Positions 43,084-51,517 of a stretch of DNA of 64,000 nt are shown here, piece after piece. Origin of the DNA: Marivirga aurantiaca (lineage in GTDB: Bacteria > Bacteroidota > Bacteroidia > Cytophagales > Cyclobacteriaceae); assembly GCF_016679925.1 (NCBI RefSeq), contig NZ_JAEQBW010000007.1, positions 182,148 through 246,147 on the forward strand, in the 5' to 3' direction. A program made the translations under genes and the position numbers. Below the pieces are notes generated by a model, which was given only the letters and a program-made list of their open reading frames with translations, was not told the DNA's origin and did no database searches. The number at the start of each line of letters is the position of its first letter. The first letter of the stretch is position 1.

Positions 43084-43449
43084 TTAATTCTTTTCATCCT
43101 TTCCAAGGCGCTTTTTTAATTGTTCTACTGTAGACTTGGAATTGCCAATATATATTTGGCCATTGATTAAAAATACAGGTCTTTTGAGAAATGTATATTC
43201 TTCCAAAAGATGTTTTTTAAAATCATTTTCAGTGAGATTTTGTTGGTTTAAACCCAAACTCCTGAACTTAATAGCCCGTTTATTAAATAAATCCTCATAG
43301 GATTCAGTTATAACATACAGCTCTAATAATTGAGGTTCAGTAAGGGGAGCGTTTTTAATATCAATTTTGGTAAAATCATGTAAGTCCAATTGGGCCATGA
43401 TTTTTTTACATGTGTCGCAAGTGCTCAAATAATAAACTACTTTTCTCAT
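43084..43449 (-). CDS. ArsC/Spx-family protein
   Basis: The start is set at ATG 43449 (product 121 aa), because the thioredoxin-like fold begins directly there ('MRKVVYYLSTCDTCKKI'); a longer frame to 43524 adds residues with no family match. The N-terminal C-x-x-C (Cys11, Cys14) is the redox centre of the ArsC/Spx/YffB family. 'NKRAIKFRSLGLN' and 'FLKRPVFLINGQIYIG' match the arginine and the cis-proline regions. It could be a glutaredoxin-dependent arsenate reductase-like enzyme or a thiol regulator; no ars operon lies nearby, so arsenate is doubtful. Confidence 0.85.
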   Translation of the reverse strand: MRKVVYYLSTCDTCKKIMAQLDLHDFTKIDIKNAPLTEPQLLELYVITESYEDLFNKRAIKFRSLGLNQQNLTENDFKKHLLEEYTFLKRPVFLINGQIYIGNSKSTVEQLKKRLGKDEKN

Positions 43450-43566
43450 TTTTGTTAGCTTAACTTGATAAAATAATGAAAATACTTGTCTAATGTTAAC
43501 AAAAAGTGTTAATTCGGGATTCAAAAATAAAATTAATTAAAGTTAAATATAGTATATCAATTAATT

Positions 43567-44046
43567 ATGAAGGTAATAATGAAAAAAGGATTATTCGCAG
43601 TAGCAGCATTAATTTGTTTTAATTTCACTGCTGTTCAGGCGCAGGACGAAGAAATCACCGATAAGGATTTGTATAACTATGCATTATTAATGCAGGTTGT
43701 GGAACAAATGAAAGCAGAAATTAGCCCTGCAATTCAAACCATTATCGATAATCAGGATGGATTTGATGTGAAAAGGTACATTGAATTAAAATCCGGTGGT
43801 AAAAGTGAAGCTAAATTAAAAGAATTAGGAGCTAATGATTTTGAAGTAAAATTCATGATCATGTTAACAGAAGAGCAGGAAGAAAGAATTGATGTTATTA
43901 AAGAAGTAAATAATAAATTAGCTCAAAAAATGGTGGGAGTAAAAACTTATAAAGCTATAAAATCAGCATTGTCCAGCGATGCAGACTTAAAAGCTAAATA
44001 TGATGAAATCGCCAAAAGAATAGCTCCTCCGGAAGATGAAGCATAA
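43567..44046 (+). CDS. Hypothetical secreted helical protein
   Basis: A 159-residue protein; ATG 43579 is an equally good start and leaves a typical signal peptide (ending 'VQAQD'). The mature part is helical and charged, beginning 'EITDKDLYNYALLMQVVEQM' and ending 'SSDADLKAKYDEIAKRIAP'. The overall plan, an N-terminal 'L-x-x-Y-A' helix and a closing 'D-x-x-L-x-x-K' helix, faintly recalls DUF4168 proteins, but I do not claim membership. It is a single gene with a strong terminator at 44082-44114, which suggests good expression. Confidence 0.7.
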   Translation: MKVIMKKGLFAVAALICFNFTAVQAQDEEITDKDLYNYALLMQVVEQMKAEISPAIQTIIDNQDGFDVKRYIELKSGGKSEAKLKELGANDFEVKFMIMLTEEQEERIDVIKEVNNKLAQKMVGVKTYKAIKSALSSDADLKAKYDEIAKRIAPPEDEA

Positions 44047-44081
44047 ATTTTGATTATTTGTTGATAGAATTCCTATCACTT

Positions 44082-44114
44082 AAAAGGCTAAGCATAACTG
44101 TTTAGCCTTTTTTT
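44082..44114 (+). terminator. Rho-independent terminator
   Basis: Arms AAAAGGCTAA (44082-44091) and TTAGCCTTTT (44102-44111) with a run of seven Ts ending near 44114. It follows the secreted helical protein gene by 36 nt. Confidence 0.85.
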
Positions 44115-44214
44115 ATGGCTAATTTGGTAATAAAAAAATATTATTAAATTTTATTGCAATTATACAATTTAATGACTATTTTTCTTACCATAAAAGCTAT
44201 AATTGTAAACATAC

Positions 44215-46053
44215 ATGAGATTTTCACCCAAAACCTATTTTCGTAAAAATCGCGCTCTAATCTTAGGAATAGGTTTATCTCTGGTATTGACCCTGGTATT
44301 TGTCTATGCTATCATTGTAAGTTATGGGATTTACATGGGTAAAGAGAAATTGCTTTTACATGAAAGATTAAATTATATTAAAACTAATATTGAGAGAACA
44401 TTAAAAGCAGGAAATATGGCGGCTTTTACTATTGCTCTTTCAGTAAATGACAAGATGGAAACAGAGAATTTTGATTCCGTAGGTGCCCAGATAATATTGA
44501 GATATCCTTATATTTCAGGAGTAGAGCTCGTTAAAAACGGCTTAATCGAGTATGTTTATCCCTATGAAAGACATAAATCGGCCATTGGTTTTAATATTAT
44601 TAATTATAGAGAAACCAGTTTAGAAGCTGAATTGGCCATTAAGCGGAAAGAAATTTATTATGCCGGACCTTTAGAGTTACAACAAGGCGGTACTGCGATA
44701 GTCGGTAGGTTACCTCTTTTCAAGGAAGGGGATTTCTGGGGCTTTTCAGCTGTTATAGTATTACTGGAGGATTTCTTAAAAGAGGTACAACTTAACAATT
44801 CTAATAATTCAGAAGTGCATTTTCAATTTGCTAAAATTAATCCTAATACTTTTAGAGAAGAGTTTTTTCTGGATGATGTAGGAAGCTTTTCTCAGAAGGT
44901 CAGCTATCTGTTTAATGAATCGGGATGGAAGATTTATGCTTATGCTAAAACAGACCCACAGGTTTATGTGGGGTTAGTTTTTATTGTGTTTTTAGGCTTG
45001 TCTTTTTCTGCCGGGAGTGGATTGTACCTTTATAAATCCTTAAAAAGGCCTGAGCAATTGAAAAGTTTGCTTTTTAGTAAAACCAAAGAATTACGTGCTC
45101 AAAGATTATATTATGCCTCAATGGTCAATGCTATTCATGACATGTTGTTAATTATTTCTAAGGAGGGAGACTTATTGGATTACCATGAAGCAAGAACTGA
45201 TCAATTAAAAATCAAACCGGAAGATTTTCTTGGCAAGAACATTTATGAAGTGTTTGAAAAACCTTTTGCCAAAACTATTGCTGACAGGATAAGAGAATGC
45301 CTCAAGAATAAGACATTGATTGATCAGACCTATACAATAGAAATAGAAGGAAAAGAGAGGGATTTTGAAGTTCGTTTTGTACCTGTAAATCAGGATGAAG
45401 TTTTGATTTTTGTAAGGGATGTAACCGAAAGCAAACTAGCCCGATCAAATTTGGAGAGAAGTGAGGAAAAGTACAAGCAATTAGTGGAACAAGCTTCGGA
45501 GGGTATTGTTATTACTGAGGCAAATGGAGAAATAATAGAAATCAATAGCAAAGGATTATCCATGTTGAAGTTAGCTCAAGGTAAAGAAAAGTTAAATATA
45601 AATGACTTCGTTAAGCTCAATCAAAATCATGGTCTTCCTTTTACAGAATATATTAAATCTACTGGTGTTGTATTGGAAGAAGCTATACTGACCAATTTTG
45701 ATGGACTTGAATTATCAGTTGAAATAAGTGCGGCTATCAATAGAAATGGTATTGTGCAAGCTATCATTAGGGATATTACTAAACGAAAGCATCAACTTAG
45801 CTCAATTAAATGGCAAAATGAAAAACTAAAAGAGATTGCCTGGATACAATCTCATAAGGTGAGAGCTCCTTTAGCGAGAATTCTGGGCCTCATTAATTAT
45901 TTGGATAGATATAAACCCAATGACATCATGTCAAGGGAACAGGTATATCTCGAAATTGAAAAAAGTGCTATTGAGTTGGATTTAATGATTAGAAACGTTG
46001 TTCAAAAAACAGAAATGACTTATCTCCCTGAGGATTTACCTAATATAAGTTAG
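44215..46053 (+). CDS. CHASE-PAS-PAS sensor protein with H-box but no ATPase domain
   Basis: A 612-residue membrane sensor. TM1 is at residues ~12-40, a periplasmic CHASE-like domain at ~45-245 ('AGNMAAFTIALSVNDKMETE', 'YPYISGVELVKNG'), TM2 at ~250-273, and two PAS domains at ~300-405 and ~415-530. A dimerisation/phosphoacceptor segment 'WIQSHKVRAPLARILGLINY' follows with His547. The protein ends 65 residues after that His: no N-, G1- or G2-box ATPase region follows in any frame I read. It may be phosphorylated by another kinase, or may form heterodimers. A second ATPase-less protein is encoded next. Confidence 0.82.
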   Translation: MRFSPKTYFRKNRALILGIGLSLVLTLVFVYAIIVSYGIYMGKEKLLLHERLNYIKTNIERTLKAGNMAAFTIALSVNDKMETENFDSVGAQIILRYPYISGVELVKNGLIEYVYPYERHKSAIGFNIINYRETSLEAELAIKRKEIYYAGPLELQQGGTAIVGRLPLFKEGDFWGFSAVIVLLEDFLKEVQLNNSNNSEVHFQFAKINPNTFREEFFLDDVGSFSQKVSYLFNESGWKIYAYAKTDPQVYVGLVFIVFLGLSFSAGSGLYLYKSLKRPEQLKSLLFSKTKELRAQRLYYASMVNAIHDMLLIISKEGDLLDYHEARTDQLKIKPEDFLGKNIYEVFEKPFAKTIADRIRECLKNKTLIDQTYTIEIEGKERDFEVRFVPVNQDEVLIFVRDVTESKLARSNLERSEEKYKQLVEQASEGIVITEANGEIIEINSKGLSMLKLAQGKEKLNINDFVKLNQNHGLPFTEYIKSTGVVLEEAILTNFDGLELSVEISAAINRNGIVQAIIRDITKRKHQLSSIKWQNEKLKEIAWIQSHKVRAPLARILGLINYLDRYKPNDIMSREQVYLEIEKSAIELDLMIRNVVQKTEMTYLPEDLPNIS

Positions 46054-46192
46054 AGTCGCTACGACAAACTTACCGGATAAACTCCGGATATTCATTTACT
46101 TCGTAAGCTTTTGAATATAATTCTCAATAAAATCAGTGTAAAAAATTCTTAAATCAATTGTGCCATCGGTTTTTGTAGTGTAATTTACAATC

Positions 46193-47125
46193 GTGAAAAT
46201 ATCTATGATTGACACTTACTGGCGGAAATCAGACTTTTTCGGAAAAGCATCGCTTCTCTTTCGTTACGCAGCTTACATTTTTAACGCCATATTCTTATGG
46301 ATTTTTCTCGATGCCAGGGATTTGCCTCTTAATATTTGGCATTATTCCACAGCTCTCACTGCTATTTTTCTACCCTTTATTTTGTTTGTATACTATGTGA
46401 ACCGTAACAATGACAAAGGAGTAGGTATCAGGCAGAATATGATGGATTTTCTAATGGTGGGCTGGTATGTAGGCTTAATACAACTTACCTATATTCCCAG
46501 CAGCATTTTTGTATTAGGATTGATATGTAATTACATTGCCGCCAGAGGATTTCATAAAGCCTATCGATTATTATTGATTGGAGTGGGTTATGCTTTGACA
46601 ATCCCTGTTTTTGGTTTTCAGATAAATAATGAAAATATCCCCATTCTTACTAACCTGGCTATTATTTATGCGGTTGTCCATTTTGTTACCACCGCTTATA
46701 TAAGTTATGAATTCTCTAAAAGCCTTCAGGCTCACAGTAGACAAATACAACTGCAACAAAATGAAATTCTGTTACAGTCAGAGGAGTTAAAAACGCTTAA
46801 TGATTCTCTTCAATCATTAAATACCCATTTAGAAGAAAAGGTATTCGAGCGAACAAAAGAACTAGCAGCCAAAAATGAAAAATTAGCTGAATACACATTT
46901 ATTAATGGGCATCAATTACGTGGTCCTGTAGCCACTATGCTTGGATTGGTTCAATTGCTGGACTATGATAATACTGAAGATGAAAAGGAACTTATCATCT
47001 ATAAACTTAAGAATGAAGTAGGTCTCCTCGATATAACCATAAAGGAAATCAAACTTAAATTGGAAACAGATCAACTAATTAATGATGATTTACGGGGAAT
47101 TGAATCTGTTATGTCCCGAATTTGA
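46193..47125 (+). CDS. Multi-TM sensor protein with H-box but no ATPase domain
   Basis: A 310-residue protein. The start is GTG at 46193 or ATG at 46205. Six or so hydrophobic segments fill residues ~20-175, a coiled coil with Gln/Leu-rich heptads covers ~180-230, and a phosphoacceptor-type segment 'FINGHQLRGPVATMLGLVQL' contains His240. Only 70 residues follow and they end in helix; the ATPase domain is absent. The H-box form H-x-x-R-x-P matches that of the protein before it ('HKVRAP' and 'HQLRGP'), so the two form a family pair. Function is unknown. Confidence 0.8.
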   Translation: MKISMIDTYWRKSDFFGKASLLFRYAAYIFNAIFLWIFLDARDLPLNIWHYSTALTAIFLPFILFVYYVNRNNDKGVGIRQNMMDFLMVGWYVGLIQLTYIPSSIFVLGLICNYIAARGFHKAYRLLLIGVGYALTIPVFGFQINNENIPILTNLAIIYAVVHFVTTAYISYEFSKSLQAHSRQIQLQQNEILLQSEELKTLNDSLQSLNTHLEEKVFERTKELAAKNEKLAEYTFINGHQLRGPVATMLGLVQLLDYDNTEDEKELIIYKLKNEVGLLDITIKEIKLKLETDQLINDDLRGIESVMSRI

Positions 47126-47191
47126 TTTCTTCAATTCTAGTATAACCTCCTTAGTATTTCAATGTACAGAATCCCCGACCGGGGACACTAT

Positions 47192-48355
47192 TTAATAGCT
47201 CATTTCAACTATCTCTTTGGCTAACTCGGGCCCTACCTTTTGACGTTCGCCTAAGCCCATCCAATTCCTTTCCTTAAACCTGTCATATACAATCTGTCCT
47301 GTATTCTCATAATTATTGGTATAATCTGAAAGTTTAGTATCTATTCCCAAAGAATGAAAAAATGCAATGGTTTTTTCTATGGCTTTCTCAGCAACTTCAA
47401 TGTCAGACTCACCCTGAATGTTCCAAACCCTTTTACCATATTGAACTAGTTTGTCTTTTTTATCTTCAAAAAGCTTTTTATATAAATTCGGAGCAATAAT
47501 GGCCAATGTACGGGCATGGTCTATATCATATAGTGCAGTCAATTCATGGGCAATCATATGAGTGGACCAATCTGTTGGTACTCCCAATCTTAAAAATCCA
47601 TTTAAAGCCATGGTTGCAGACCACATTAAATTCCCGGCTAAATTTTGATCACTGGGGTTTTCCATCACAGCGGGGCCAATTTCCACCAAAGTTTGTAAAA
47701 TACTTTCGGCCATTCTATCCTGGATAATTCCTCCATGATTATAGGTAAGGTACTGTTCCATTACATGAGTAAAGGCATCCACCACACCATTAGCAATTTG
47801 TCTTTTAGGAAGAGATTGTATTACAGTCGGATCCAGGATTGAAAAAACCGGAAAATACTGAGGTCCGCCAAAAGTTCTTTTTTGCTGAGTAGCTACTTTG
47901 GTTACTACGCCACCACTGTTCATTTCAGAGCCTGTTGCCGGAAGGGTAAGTACTGTGCCAAATGGAACAACTTTCTCTTGTTTTCTAGCCAATCCTTTTT
48001 CCACCAAATCCCATTCATCTCCCTGATAATACACTGCTGCAGAAATAAATTTACATCCGTCTATGACCGATCCGCCACCTACGGCTAATATAAAATCAAT
48101 ATTTTTATTCCTAATCAGCTCGACAGCTTTCATCAGGGTTTCGAAATGGGGATTAGGTTCAATACCGGAAAACTCTGTCACTTCAAAATTTCTGGTAGCA
48201 GCAATTACCTGATCGTAAACTCCATTTTTTTTGATACTTCCACCTCCGTAAGCTAAAAGTACTTTGGAGTTTGCCGGAATATTATCTGATAACTTTTTGA
48301 TTTCACCCTCTCCAAAAATAATCTTAGTGGGGTTTTTAAATTCGAATGCGTTCAT
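47192..48355 (-). CDS. Iron-containing alcohol dehydrogenase (YqhD/BDH type)
   Basis: A 387-residue group III alcohol dehydrogenase. It begins 'FEFKNPTKIIFGEGEIKKL', has the NAD(P)-binding 'GGGSVIDGCKFISAA' and the metal-ligand region 'DAFTHVMEQYLTY', 'DWSTHMIAHELTALYDIDHA', where one Asp and three His bind iron or zinc. The family reduces aldehydes to alcohols with NAD(P)H (for example butanal, methylglyoxal or lipid aldehydes). It is convergent to the ATPase-less sensor gene; a short GC palindrome TCCCC-gacc-GGGGA (47172-47185) lies between the two. A -7-like box for it is at 48371-48378 on the minus strand. Confidence 0.93.
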   Translation of the reverse strand: MNAFEFKNPTKIIFGEGEIKKLSDNIPANSKVLLAYGGGSIKKNGVYDQVIAATRNFEVTEFSGIEPNPHFETLMKAVELIRNKNIDFILAVGGGSVIDGCKFISAAVYYQGDEWDLVEKGLARKQEKVVPFGTVLTLPATGSEMNSGGVVTKVATQQKRTFGGPQYFPVFSILDPTVIQSLPKRQIANGVVDAFTHVMEQYLTYNHGGIIQDRMAESILQTLVEIGPAVMENPSDQNLAGNLMWSATMALNGFLRLGVPTDWSTHMIAHELTALYDIDHARTLAIIAPNLYKKLFEDKKDKLVQYGKRVWNIQGESDIEVAEKAIEKTIAFFHSLGIDTKLSDYTNNYENTGQIVYDRFKERNWMGLGERQKVGPELAKEIVEMSY

Positions 48356-48964
48356 ACTTTATTTAATTTGCAAATTTAACGAAGCTCAAAGGTATTAGTT
48401 TAAATTATATGCCAAAAATGGATGATAACTTAAGCATGATAAAGGTGGTGGTATTTCAACTAAAATGAGCATAAATCTAGAACCTTTAACCCCTAGAGCC
48501 CTGATAGCTATCGGGGGCCAACCGAGGATAGGCTGCCTGTCTTTGGTAGGAATGTTAGGTTTGAAAGTGACGGGTGATGAACTGCTAAGCTACTTAATTA
48601 AATATTTAATTCTTAAAAGGCGTCTGACGGCTTATAGCCTTCTGACGCCAGATGAGATAGAGAGGCGTCAGACGGTTTGTAACCGTCAGAAGCCTCGTAG
48701 CCTTGAAGCTAATTAGTTTGTAATTTTATACCCTTTTGTGATTCGCGAAAGCATGCCCATATGGAGGAAAGATTAATAGTGGAAAAATCTAAACTTACTA
48801 TTACAGCTTATTATGAGCAATCTATTCTTTTGATGTTATGGGAAAGGAATTAATAGGAAGCAATCTATGGACATATAGCATGTTTATGTTGGTTGATGAT
48901 ACTTATTTCATTTTTTTAAATATATTCACGCTAAGGAATAGCAAAATAGTTAAAATCTGTAAAT
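48356..48964. other. 609-nt intergenic region with REP-like palindromes
   Basis: No supported gene. It contains an imperfect palindrome CCCTGATA-GC-TATCGGGG at 48499-48516 and two tandem hairpins at 48619-48649 and 48664-48694. The remainder, from 48720 on, is AT-rich with nothing I can name. An 83-codon open frame that spans the palindromes is explained by the repeats. Confidence 0.6.
48619..48694. repeat. Tandem pair of GC-rich hairpin repeats
   Basis: Copy 1: GGCGTCTGACGGC (48619-48631) pairs with GCCTTCTGACGCC (48637-48649). Copy 2: GGCGTCAGACGGTT (48664-48677) pairs with AACCGTCAGAAGCC (48681-48694). The copies are similar to each other and in the same orientation with 14 nt between them. 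GC content is clearly above that of the surroundings. Confidence 0.75.
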
Positions 48965-49627
48965 ATGAAAATCCTGCTTTCACTAATTTGTTTCTCAATC
49001 ATTCTCTCTTGCCAACAACCATCAGAAGATGAGCTTATCCATGATATTCATAATACCCTTATCACTCAAAGGCAATATTTTTACCATGTAGAATATGCCG
49101 AAGGGTCGAAAGAAACTCCATCTATTTTTAGGCTTTTTGGAACAGGGAAGTTGAGTAGAAACAAGCAAAGTAGTATCTCCCAATTTTATTTTGGGCTGAA
49201 TAAAGACAGGAAAGACAACTATTTGCATTTGATCCAATATGAGGGCGAGGCCATAGAACAACTTCATAGTTTGATTTTTGATGAAGCAGGTATAGATGTT
49301 CTGACTGATTCTCTTCATAGTGCCATTTTACTGAACCCTGATTTGATTTTATCTCTAAAGAAAAACTCAGACCAGGTCAGCACTGGTAAAATTGAGAATG
49401 ATGATTTGTTCTTCATTGAATTTATTAATAAAAAGGAAGAAACTAAAATTGTACTAAAAACGGATCCCAGTTATCAACTTACAGGAGTTAATATTTACCT
49501 CAACTACGGGTCTGGGGAGCAATATTACAGGAGTTGGAGTTTTCAGTATTTGGATAAAGGTACTTATCAGGAGCAAATTGCTCAATCCGAAAAACAACTT
49601 CAAAGCAATCCAAAGACATTTCTCTAA
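48965..49627 (+). CDS. Hypothetical lipoprotein, possibly LolA-fold
   Basis: A 220-residue lipoprotein (signal ending 'SIILSCQQP', Cys near residue 16). The mature part reads like a half beta-barrel of the LolA/LolB type: 'QRQYFYHVEYAEGSKET', 'GTGKLSRNKQSSISQFYFGL' and 'LKTDPSYQLTGVNIYLNYG', with alternating strands. I do not recognise a named family; the LolA-like idea rests on the strand pattern alone. It precedes another unknown gene by 90 nt. Confidence 0.7.
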   Translation: MKILLSLICFSIILSCQQPSEDELIHDIHNTLITQRQYFYHVEYAEGSKETPSIFRLFGTGKLSRNKQSSISQFYFGLNKDRKDNYLHLIQYEGEAIEQLHSLIFDEAGIDVLTDSLHSAILLNPDLILSLKKNSDQVSTGKIENDDLFFIEFINKKEETKIVLKTDPSYQLTGVNIYLNYGSGEQYYRSWSFQYLDKGTYQEQIAQSEKQLQSNPKTFL

Positions 49628-49717
49628 ATTTCATCTAAATTTTCAAAAGCTTTTCTTAAAGAAATTGTATTACATAAAGAAATAATGTATTTTTCCTATT
49701 ACATAAATCAGTAAAGT

Positions 49718-50314
49718 ATGTTCAGCGAAGCAGAAATAGCAATTATTATAAAGGATGAGGAAATTGATAAAATAGTAGATCAATTGAAACAGGATTTTAT
49801 CACGAATGAAGCCCCCTACATGGAAATTAGCAACCATGATTTTTTGTCACTGATACTTCTAAGTACTGATGTGGGAAAAAAGATGGCCAATAAGCATGTA
49901 AGCTTTAGTGAGGAAATGTCCTTACAGAAAAAAGCAAGAAAATACTCTAAGGGAGGTTTCTTCCTTTCCTCAGACCCTGTTGTGGATGGACTGAAATTTC
50001 TTCTTAAGAATTTTGATGCATGGGAAGATAAATTTTATGCGGCTATCAATAAATGTTCGAAAGTACTTTTTCGATCTGATGACCTTCAATTAATTAATGA
50101 TAAAAGCATAGATTTTGAAACTAAAGTAATGTACTCTCCTTATTTATTGATTCGGTTTATTTCTTCTTTATTCCTGGAAAGGGATGAAGATATTTTGAAT
50201 CCGGGAACGATAAAGAAAGTAGAATTTGACAAATTAACTGAAATTGGAAGTAAAATCGGCTTGTCAGACTATCTTATTTTCAATGAATTCATGGCAAAAT
50301 ATGAGTTAAAATAA
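49718..50314 (+). CDS. Hypothetical cytoplasmic helical protein
   Basis: A 198-residue protein of no recognised family. It has no signal peptide, is rich in charged and hydrophobic helix-forming residues, and contains 'FFLSSDPVVDGLKFLLKNF' and 'YSPYLLIRFISSLFLERDED' as its most hydrophobic parts, probably helices of a globular domain and not membrane segments. Upstream, TATTACATAAA occurs twice (about 49667-49677 and 49699-49709), a possible operator-like repeat. The reading frame is well kept and the downstream gene has its own -7 box. Confidence 0.6.
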   Translation: MFSEAEIAIIIKDEEIDKIVDQLKQDFITNEAPYMEISNHDFLSLILLSTDVGKKMANKHVSFSEEMSLQKKARKYSKGGFFLSSDPVVDGLKFLLKNFDAWEDKFYAAINKCSKVLFRSDDLQLINDKSIDFETKVMYSPYLLIRFISSLFLERDEDILNPGTIKKVEFDKLTEIGSKIGLSDYLIFNEFMAKYELK

Positions 50315-50344
50315 GACTGATACCAAGCTTTAGCATAATTATTG

Positions 50345-50352
50345 TACCTTTG
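50345..50352 (+). promoter_or_regulatory. -7 promoter box before the 349-residue barrel gene
   Basis: TACCTTTG fits TAnnTTTG exactly, about 43 nt before the start codon. No TTTG is found at the proper distance, so the promoter would rely on a weak -33 element. Confidence 0.5.
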
Positions 50353-50394
50353 TTAGTCGAAATTAAAGGAAAGTTTGCACAGGCGATTTAATTT

Positions 50395-51444
50395 ATGAGG
50401 TTAATACTAATTTTCATTACAGCTTTTATGCTATTGCAGTTCCCTATGCAAGCTCAGGTTTTCAATCCTTGGGGGCCTCCTCCCAATGACAAGGAGATTG
50501 AAGCTAGTTTCCTAAGAAAAATCCTTTCACATTTTTCAGCAGAAGTAGCTATTGGGTATGGTAATACCCGCTATCGGCAAAATCTGGACGATTATAGCAT
50601 CTATAGTGATAATGGCCAATTATATTTACTAGCCGCAGATAGTGCCAGTGGTCAACCAGTTGGTATTGGTAATTGGCTCAATAAACCTTTTGTGACTGAC
50701 ACAATCAATACTTCCAATGCCATTGTTTATAATCCTTCCAGTAATGAGCAAGATCCCAATAGGGCTTATTTAATTGACAGCGGAGAGAAACGACTGACGG
50801 GGGGAGGTAACGCAGTACCTTTACATCTAAAGCTACATTTTAACTACGACCGCTATAGGATTGGTGCAGGAGCTACTTTTGAATTCAATACTAAAGCAAA
50901 GATGGATTTAAAAGGGTATCCCGATTATATTAATAAATATGAATCTGATTTCTCTAATTTTCTCACCCGAAAATATTATTTTACAGCCGGAGTTCGCTAT
51001 TGGGACTTCTGGGATTTCTCTTATTTTGCGGATGTAGAGTATGGTCGTTTCAGACTCTCAAATAATGCTTTTCCGGCTTCCAATGTTACAGAAAACAGCT
51101 ATTGGAATGTGGGCTTTCCTGTTGAAAAGAATTTATCAAAATACTTTCATTTGGTTATGAGGCCTTCCATTGACTTAAAATCAATTAATACTGTAATCCC
51201 TTCAGGGGAAGCCATTAAGACCAATATGTGGAATTTACAATTTCAGGTAGGAGTGAGAGTGAGTTTCCCATTGTACCGGAAATGTCCAATTAGTAATTGC
51301 GAAGCGCAGAAAGAACATAAGCATATTGATAAAAAATTCAGGGGGCAACCTCTGCATAAAATTCAAAACCCCAAGGTGGGACAAAATCATCCATATCTGG
51401 CAACGCAAAAAAGAGGTTTATTTTCGTTTTTGAAACGTAAATGA
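50395..51444 (+). CDS. Hypothetical outer-membrane beta-barrel-like protein
   Basis: A 349-residue secreted protein (signal ending 'QFPMQAQ', about residue 21). From residue ~45 on it shows the alternation of aromatic and polar residues of a beta-barrel: 'AEVAIGYGNTRYRQ', 'KLHFNYDRYRIGAGATFEF', 'YYFTAGVRYWDFWDFSYFADVEYG' and 'NLQFQVGVRVSFPLY'. After the last strand there is a ~50-residue basic tail with two Cys ('KCPISNCEAQ') and a 'FLKRK' end. No family was recognised. It is transcribed toward gyrA, whose promoter overlaps its stop codon. Confidence 0.7.
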   Translation: MRLILIFITAFMLLQFPMQAQVFNPWGPPPNDKEIEASFLRKILSHFSAEVAIGYGNTRYRQNLDDYSIYSDNGQLYLLAADSASGQPVGIGNWLNKPFVTDTINTSNAIVYNPSSNEQDPNRAYLIDSGEKRLTGGGNAVPLHLKLHFNYDRYRIGAGATFEFNTKAKMDLKGYPDYINKYESDFSNFLTRKYYFTAGVRYWDFWDFSYFADVEYGRFRLSNNAFPASNVTENSYWNVGFPVEKNLSKYFHLVMRPSIDLKSINTVIPSGEAIKTNMWNLQFQVGVRVSFPLYRKCPISNCEAQKEHKHIDKKFRGQPLHKIQNPKVGQNHPYLATQKRGLFSFLKRK

Positions 51445-51458
51445 AATGCTTATTTTTG
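51429..51458 (+). promoter_or_regulatory. Bacteroidota-type promoter of gyrA
   Basis: TTTG at 51429-51432, an 18-nt spacer and TATTTTTG at 51451-51458. The -33 box lies inside the last codons of the upstream gene. Start of transcription would be near 51464, leaving a leader of about 54 nt. Confidence 0.75.
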
Positions 51459-51517
51459 CCACCGCTTGATTAAAATTCAGTAAATTGCAGATTAATTAGA
51501 TTATTAGTAACATACTT

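Noticed and set aside
43449..43524. N-terminal extension of the ArsC/Spx-like protein
   Set aside because: The 25 extra residues have no family match and would reach into the divergent promoter region; the fold starts at the ATG at 43449.
46054..46192. Frameshifted ATPase domain after the first H-box sensor
   Set aside because: 139 nt is too short for an ATPase domain (about 120 residues needed) and no N-box, G1 or G2 motif is seen in any frame; the short CCGGA/TCCGG hairpin at 46073-46087 is the only structure.
48465..48716. 83-codon open frame on the plus strand
   Set aside because: Most of it consists of the three palindromes at 48499-48694; the translated residues follow from the repeats and resemble no protein.
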